64,000 bases of DNA from contig NZ_CP050695.1 in the NCBI RefSeq assembly GCF_012044895.1, forward strand, positions 3,908,635-3,972,634, read 5' to 3'. Positions within the stretch are counted from its first letter, which is position 1. Each line of letters starts with the position of its first letter. Positions 59,849 to 64,000 of the stretch are shown piece by piece. The notes under the pieces were generated by a model, which ran no database searches, was not told where the DNA came from, and saw only the letters and a list, made by a program, of their open reading frames with translations. The translations under genes were made by a program, and so were the position numbers. Source of the stretch: Aquisalimonas sp. 2447 (GTDB lineage Bacteria > Pseudomonadota > Gammaproteobacteria > Nitrococcales > Aquisalimonadaceae).

Positions 59849-61186
59849 CTACTTGCCGATACAGAAACTGGAGAAAATCTCGCCCAGCAGGTCCTCGGTG
59901 CTTACGGCCCCAGTAATCTCGCCCAGGGCATCCTGCGACCGGCGCAACTCCTCTGCCATCAACTCGCCCGCCCCGACATGCAATTGCGCAGCCGCGTCTT
60001 GCAGGAACTGATCCGCCCGCCGGAGAGCATCCAGATGGCGGCGGCGAGCGATGAACCCGCCCTCACCGGCACTGTAGCCCATGCACTCCTTGAGGTGCTC
60101 CCGCAATCCATCCATACCGGCACCGGACAGTGCGCTAAGGACCATCTCTGCCCGCGGGCCGTGGCCGTCCAGCCCGGTCGCTGCCCCGGAAAGATCCGCC
60201 TTGTTGCGCACCACGGTCACCGGGAGTTCCACGGGCAGACGGGCGAGAATCGCCTCGTCTGCAGCGGTTACTCCATCGCAATCATCCACCACGAGCAGTA
60301 CGCGATCGGCATCGTCGATGGCCCGCCAGGCGCGGCGTATCCCCTCCTGCTCCACCTCTTCCTCGGTCTCGCGCAGACCCGCGGTATCCACCACGTGCAA
60401 CGGCATGCCGTCGATCTGGATCTGCTCGCGCAGGATGTCCCGAGTCGTGCCGGCAACGGCAGTGACGATCGCGGTAGGGGCATCAGCCAGGGCATTCAGC
60501 AGGCTGGACTTGCCAGCATTGGGGCGACCGGCGATCACCACGGTCATGCCATCCCGAAGCAAGCGCCCCTGCCCCGCCGCGTCCGTTACCGACTGCAGGC
60601 GCTGACGCGCATCCTGCAGGCGCGCCGCGACCTCGCCGTCACCAAGGAAATCGATCTCCTCGTCCGGGAAATCGATGGCCGCCTCGACGTAGACCCGCAA
60701 CTCCATGAGTGCATGGCTCAAGCCCTGCACCTCGCGGGAGAAGGCACCGTGGAGGGAGGCCATGGCGGCCCGCGCCCCGGCCTCGGAACCAGCGGCAATG
60801 AGATCAGCAACCGCCTCGGCCTGAGTCAGGTCCATGCGGCCGTTGAGAAAGGCGCGCTGGGAAAACTCGCCGGGGCGCGCCAGGCGGCAACCAAGCCCCG
60901 TGAGCCGTTGCAGCAGCCGATCCATGACCACCGGGCCACCGTGGCCCTGGAACTCGACCACGTCCTCGCCGGTAAACGAATCCGGACCAGGGAACCAGAG
61001 CACCAGACCTTCGTCGAGCACATCGCCGTCCCGCCCGCGGAAACGGCGGAACCCGCCCCGACGCGGTTCGGGAAGTGTGCCAACAACGCTGGTGGCATGC
61101 TCGGCCGCGGCGGGCCCGGACAGTCGCACGATGCCCACGCCCCCCTGACCGGGGGGCGTGGCGACCGCGCAGATCGTGTCGGTCAT
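59849..61186 (-). CDS. mnmE: MnmE (TrmE), tRNA-modification GTPase
   Basis: A 445-residue GTPase partner of MnmG. N-terminal folate-binding domain ([24 protein letters not shown]), helical domain with inserted G domain (GRPNAGKS at 220-227, [23 protein letters not shown]), and the C-terminal CIGK motif (FCIGK at the end) whose Cys is functionally important. The gene order yidC-mnmE-mnmG is usual for the origin region. Confidence 0.96.
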   Translation of the reverse strand: MTDTICAVATPPGQGGVGIVRLSGPAAAEHATSVVGTLPEPRRGGFRRFRGRDGDVLDEGLVLWFPGPDSFTGEDVVEFQGHGGPVVMDRLLQRLTGLGCRLARPGEFSQRAFLNGRMDLTQAEAVADLIAAGSEAGARAAMASLHGAFSREVQGLSHALMELRVYVEAAIDFPDEEIDFLGDGEVAARLQDARQRLQSVTDAAGQGRLLRDGMTVVIAGRPNAGKSSLLNALADAPTAIVTAVAGTTRDILREQIQIDGMPLHVVDTAGLRETEEEVEQEGIRRAWRAIDDADRVLLVVDDCDGVTAADEAILARLPVELPVTVVRNKADLSGAATGLDGHGPRAEMVLSALSGAGMDGLREHLKECMGYSAGEGGFIARRRHLDALRRADQFLQDAAAQLHVGAGELMAEELRRSQDALGEITGAVSTEDLLGEIFSSFCIGK

Positions 61187-61198
61187 GGCGGCGTTCCG

Positions 61199-62887
61199 CT
61201 ACTCGCTGCTGCCCTTCTCGATCTGTCGGGTGATGTACCACTGCTGAGCGATGGACAGGCTGTTATTGACCACCCAGTAGAGCACCAGCCCGGCCGGGAA
61301 GAACATGAAGAAGATCGTGAACACGAACGGCAACGCCATCATGATTCGTTGCTGGATCGGGTCCATCGGAGCCGGGTTCAGCTTCTGCTGCAGGAACATG
61401 CTCGCGCCCATGAGCAGCGGCAGAATGAAATACGGATCCCGGCTGGACAGGTCCTGAATCCACAGGATGAACGGCGCGTGGCGGAGTTCCACGCTCTCCA
61501 GCAGCACCCAGTAAAGAGCGATGAAGACCGGGATCTGGACAAGGATCGGCAGACACCCGCCCAGCGGGTTGATCTTCTCCTCCTTGTACATCTTCATCAT
61601 GGCCTGGTTGAGGGCCTGACGGTCGTCGCCGTAGCGCTCCTTGAGCTGCTGCATGCGCGGCTGCAGTTTGCGCATGCGCCCCATGGAGCGATAACTGAAC
61701 TCGGAGAGCTTGTAGAAGGCCAGCTTGATGCCAATGGTCAGGATGACGATGGCCCAGCCCCAGTTGCCGACGATACCGTGAATCCAGGACAGCGCGATGA
61801 ACAGGGGCTTGGAGATGATGGTCAGCCAGCCATAGTCCACCGTGAGATCCAGCCCCTCGGCAACTTCGGCCAGGCGATTCTGCTCCTTGGGCCCGACCCA
61901 GAGCTGGTGCTCGAAGGTCCCCGAGTCACCGGCGGCGATGGACTTCCGCGGCGATGACATCCCCAGCAGGTACTGATTGTCGTCCAGAGACCGCGTGTAA
62001 TACCGGTGGGTCTCGTCCCGGGGCGGGATCCACGCACCGACGAAATAGTGCTGAATGATTGCTCCCCAGCCGTTACGCAGGTCGCGGGAGAGGTCGCTGC
62101 TGCGCATGTCGGAGAAAGAGATCTTGTCGTAGCGGTCCTCCTCGCCATGGACGACGCCACCGGTATAGGTGTAGATAAACCAGGAGGTGCCATCATCGAT
62201 CTCACCGGATCGGAGCTGGGCGTATTGATACGCATCCCAGGCGCTGTCCGAGGTGTTCTCCACTTCGTGGCGGACATCGATGACGTAGCTGTCGCGGTTG
62301 AAGACGAAATACCGCGTGACCCGGATGCCATCATCGCTTTCCCATACCAGCGGGACTTCCACCGTATCCTGGTCATCACCGAGCTCAAACTCACGCTGAT
62401 CGCCTTCGATGCGGAATTCGCTGCGAGGGCCGGGCCCATCCCCCTCCCGGGGAACCAGTCCGGCCTGGGCAATGAACAACGCGTCCAGGCGGTCCGACAT
62501 CAGCCGCAGCGGTTCTTCCTGATCCAGGGTCTTGAAATGCTGGAGCAAGTCGACCTGGCGGATGTCGCCGCCGCGGGTGCTGATCTCCACATCCAGCTTG
62601 TCCGTACGGACCCGGATGGTCTCACCGCGCTCCATACGGTCGCCGGCGGCCGTGGCGGGGGCCGCTTCCTCCCGGTCGGCTTCTGCCGCCTCGGCAGGCG
62701 CCGCGTCGTCATCCGGGTCTGCGGGACCGGGGGCGTCCGCGGGTGCGTCGTCAGGTGCCTCTTCAACGCGCTCTTCGGTGGCGGTTTCCTCGGTGGCGGA
62801 ACGGCCGTACTGGTCCTCCCAGGCTGTCCAGATGAACAGCAACACAAGGCCCAGGGCGAAGAACTGAAGTAACCGTTGCGTTTCCAT
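61199..62887 (-). CDS. yidC: YidC membrane protein insertase
   Basis: A 562-residue inner-membrane insertase of the gram-negative type: N-terminal membrane anchor ([18 protein letters not shown]), an acidic Pro/Ala linker, a large periplasmic P1 domain, then the five-helix core ([68 protein letters not shown] end). It inserts Fo c, among other small membrane proteins, linking it to the atp operon in the window. Twelve bases upstream of mnmE. Confidence 0.96.
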   Translation of the reverse strand: METQRLLQFFALGLVLLFIWTAWEDQYGRSATEETATEERVEEAPDDAPADAPGPADPDDDAAPAEAAEADREEAAPATAAGDRMERGETIRVRTDKLDVEISTRGGDIRQVDLLQHFKTLDQEEPLRLMSDRLDALFIAQAGLVPREGDGPGPRSEFRIEGDQREFELGDDQDTVEVPLVWESDDGIRVTRYFVFNRDSYVIDVRHEVENTSDSAWDAYQYAQLRSGEIDDGTSWFIYTYTGGVVHGEEDRYDKISFSDMRSSDLSRDLRNGWGAIIQHYFVGAWIPPRDETHRYYTRSLDDNQYLLGMSSPRKSIAAGDSGTFEHQLWVGPKEQNRLAEVAEGLDLTVDYGWLTIISKPLFIALSWIHGIVGNWGWAIVILTIGIKLAFYKLSEFSYRSMGRMRKLQPRMQQLKERYGDDRQALNQAMMKMYKEEKINPLGGCLPILVQIPVFIALYWVLLESVELRHAPFILWIQDLSSRDPYFILPLLMGASMFLQQKLNPAPMDPIQQRIMMALPFVFTIFFMFFPAGLVLYWVVNNSLSIAQQWYITRQIEKGSSE

Positions 62888-62893
62888 CGAGCG

Positions 62894-63121
62894 TCAATCT
62901 TCCGGTTTTGATTCGGGGACCGGGTCCACGCCCCCGGGATGCCATGGATGGCACTTGAGAATACGCCGGATCCCCAGCCAGAGGCCCTGGCCTACACCAT
63001 GCGCGGCGACCGCTTCAATGGTGTATTCCGAGCATGAGGGGTAGAACCGGCAGCAGTTGCCGAGGAACGGGCTGACCAGGAGCTGATAGCCCCTCAGGAG
63101 GCCGGTGACGACGGTTCGCAT
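62894..63121 (-). CDS. yidD: YidD membrane protein insertion efficiency factor
   Basis: A 75-residue protein with the family core [32 protein letters not shown] and the tail [13 protein letters not shown]. It aids YidC-dependent insertion. I start it at 63121 ([14 protein letters not shown]), overlapping rnpA by 28 bases; an ATG at 63142 would add seven unconserved residues. Confidence 0.92.
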   Translation of the reverse strand: MRTVVTGLLRGYQLLVSPFLGNCCRFYPSCSEYTIEAVAAHGVGQGLWLGIRRILKCHPWHPGGVDPVPESKPED

Positions 63122-63471
63122 CGCTGACTCACTCGTTGCCACAGCCGTGCAAGCGCCTGGTGGAGCGTGCCGTTATCGGTGGTACGGGCCACCGGTCGGG
63201 TCATCAATACGACGTCCACGGCTGGCAGATCTCCCTGATGATGCCGGAATGATTCCCGGGCGACGCGCTTGATGCGATTCCGGTCCACGGCGCGAGGGGA
63301 TACCTTGCGCCCGATGGCCAGCCCCAGTCTGGGGCGCGCTTCGGCATTTTCCGCGACAAGAAGGGTAAAGTAGCGATCCGCGATCCGGTCTGCGCCCGCA
63401 AACACCCGCTGGAACGCCCGCGGTGTCAGCAGCCGCGCTGTGCGGGGAAATGCCGTTCCGAGCGCGTACAC
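63094..63471 (-). CDS. rnpA: RNase P protein component
   Basis: A 125-residue basic protein with the RNR motif in [15 protein letters not shown] and the F-A-x-R-leader [13 protein letters not shown]. It assists the RNase P RNA in tRNA 5' maturation. No ATG fits; GTG at 63471 gives a length close to E. coli (119), leaves 11 bases after rpmH, and GTG starts are known for this gene. The 3' end overlaps yidD. Confidence 0.92.
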   Translation of the reverse strand: MYALGTAFPRTARLLTPRAFQRVFAGADRIADRYFTLLVAENAEARPRLGLAIGRKVSPRAVDRNRIKRVARESFRHHQGDLPAVDVVLMTRPVARTTDNGTLHQALARLWQRVSQRCEPSSPAS

Positions 63472-63482
63472 CGGGCCCCGGA

Positions 63483-63617
63483 TCAGGGTGTCAGCCGGGC
63501 CCGACCCTTGGCGCGGCGGGCTTTCAGCACCTGCCGGCCACTCTTGGTTGCCATGCGGGCACGGAAGCCATGGGTGCGCTTGCGCTTGATCACGCTGGGC
63601 TGATAAGTGCGCTTCAT
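63483..63617 (-). CDS. rpmH: 50S ribosomal protein L34
   Basis: A 44-residue highly basic protein, [18 protein letters not shown] at the start and RARLTP at the end, the standard L34 length. First gene of the rpmH-rnpA-yidD-yidC series, driven by the promoter at 63677-63706. Confidence 0.97.
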   Translation of the reverse strand: MKRTYQPSVIKRKRTHGFRARMATKSGRQVLKARRAKGRARLTP

Positions 63618-63676
63618 GATGATGTCCGTTTGTCTGGTGACGTGTGGAAAGAGGCACGGAGCCGATCGAGCCGGCG

Positions 63677-63706
63677 AATTTACCCCTGCGCGAAGCACCC
63701 TGTCAA
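63677..63706 (-). promoter_or_regulatory. Sigma-70 promoter for rpmH
   Basis: Minus strand TTGACA (63706-63701), 18 bases, TAAATT (63682-63677), about 60 bases before the rpmH start. Confidence 0.7.
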
Positions 63707-63804
63707 CGGCCGCTCTGGAACAACGTGGCGCCCTGGCCGGGTCGGTCAAGTCCGCACTCTTGCTGATCCGGGTCCGAGCACACCCGGACAGCGATCCTGA
63801 CGGG

Positions 63805-63834
63805 TTGTGGATGAACACGGCAACGGGGTATAGA
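63805..63834 (+). promoter_or_regulatory. Candidate plus-strand promoter overlapping a DnaA box
   Basis: TTGTGG (63805-63810), 18 bases, TATAGA (63829-63834). TGTGGATGA at 63806-63814 differs at one base from the inverted DnaA box TGTGGATAA. Suggests DnaA-controlled transcription towards the gene beyond the window end. Confidence 0.45.
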
Positions 63835-64000
63835 CTCGGCGGGCGAGCCAACAATGCGTCAGCACTACCCGCGGACGGGCGGAGAGTCCCCCGCCCGCTT
63901 GTCTGCATGCATGGCACGCTGCCTACGGGACAAGCGCGTTCCGCCTCGGCAGTCCATCTTTCGGTGAATCAGCGTCCGCTTCATTTTTGGGGGTCCATCC

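Larger units (their letters stand above)
63618..64000. other. Origin-side intergenic region (rpmH upstream, probably facing dnaA)
   Basis: No gene is visible in these 383 bases. They contain a minus-strand promoter for rpmH, one DnaA-box-like site and a plus-strand promoter candidate. In many gammaproteobacteria oriC and dnaA lie directly beyond rpmH. I see only one DnaA-like box and no AT-rich repeats, so oriC itself is not called here. Confidence 0.5.

Noticed and set aside
63618..64000. oriC
   Set aside because: Only one near-consensus DnaA box and no AT-rich unwinding repeats are visible; the origin may lie just outside the window.

Overview
The window is a chromosomal segment of a high-GC gammaproteobacterium. 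Evidence: a gammaproteobacterial-style origin-proximal block on the minus strand (rpmH, rnpA, yidD, yidC, mnmE, mnmG, rsmG, parA, parB, atpIBEFHAGDC, glmU, glmS), a polA/engB/cytochrome c4/dsbA block arranged much as in pseudomonads, and System II (ResB/CcsA) cytochrome c maturation. My guess from content and style is a halophilic or alkaliphilic relative of the Ectothiorhodospiraceae; this cannot be proven without a database search.

Layout. (1) 0.1-9.8 kb: ubiG, a small secreted protein, an FAD amine oxidase, a TSUP permease, and a catabolic set: an enol-lactonase-like hydrolase, a dienoyl-CoA isomerase-like crotonase, two adjacent acyl-CoA dehydrogenases that look like the two halves of a heteromeric enzyme, and an acyl-CoA ligase. 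(2) 9.9-22.5 kb: six tightly packed plus-strand genes of the poorly understood ATP-grasp/alpha-E/transglutaminase/DUF2126 amidoligase type. There are two ATP-grasp modules (one split, one fused to alpha-E), three transglutaminase-like proteins, and a full-length DUF2126 paralogue that has lost its recognisable active-site motifs. (3) 22.6-24.4 kb: an IS30-family element beside a decayed IS256-family transposase. (4) 24.5-37.7 kb: a GGDEF-EAL protein, an EEP-family phosphatase/nuclease, dsbA, ccsA, resB, cytochrome c4, engB, a candidate sigma-E-driven sRNA, polA, an outer-membrane protein and a LOG-family enzyme. (5) 37.8-39.8 kb: a group II intron with a frameshifted maturase, inserted precisely inside a REP palindrome. 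(6) 39.9-48.4 kb: uvrD, oxyR, a response regulator with a degenerate GGDEF, glmS, a tandem Usp and glmU. (7) 48.4-63.6 kb: the complete F1Fo ATP synthase operon, parAB, rsmG, mnmG, a parS site, mnmE, yidC, yidD, rnpA and rpmH. The last 0.4 kb looks like the dnaA-facing side of the origin region.

Three families of GTAG-headed REP palindromes are scattered through intergenic space (2.6-2.8, 4.5-4.6, 37.7 and 39.8-39.9 kb). The intron boundaries can be read to the base because rejoining its flanks recreates a REP identical to an intact copy at 4.6 kb. The observations most worth testing are this REP-resident intron, the engB-polA sRNA with a good sigma-E promoter and C-rich loops, and the amidoligase cluster with its apparent pseudoenzyme.
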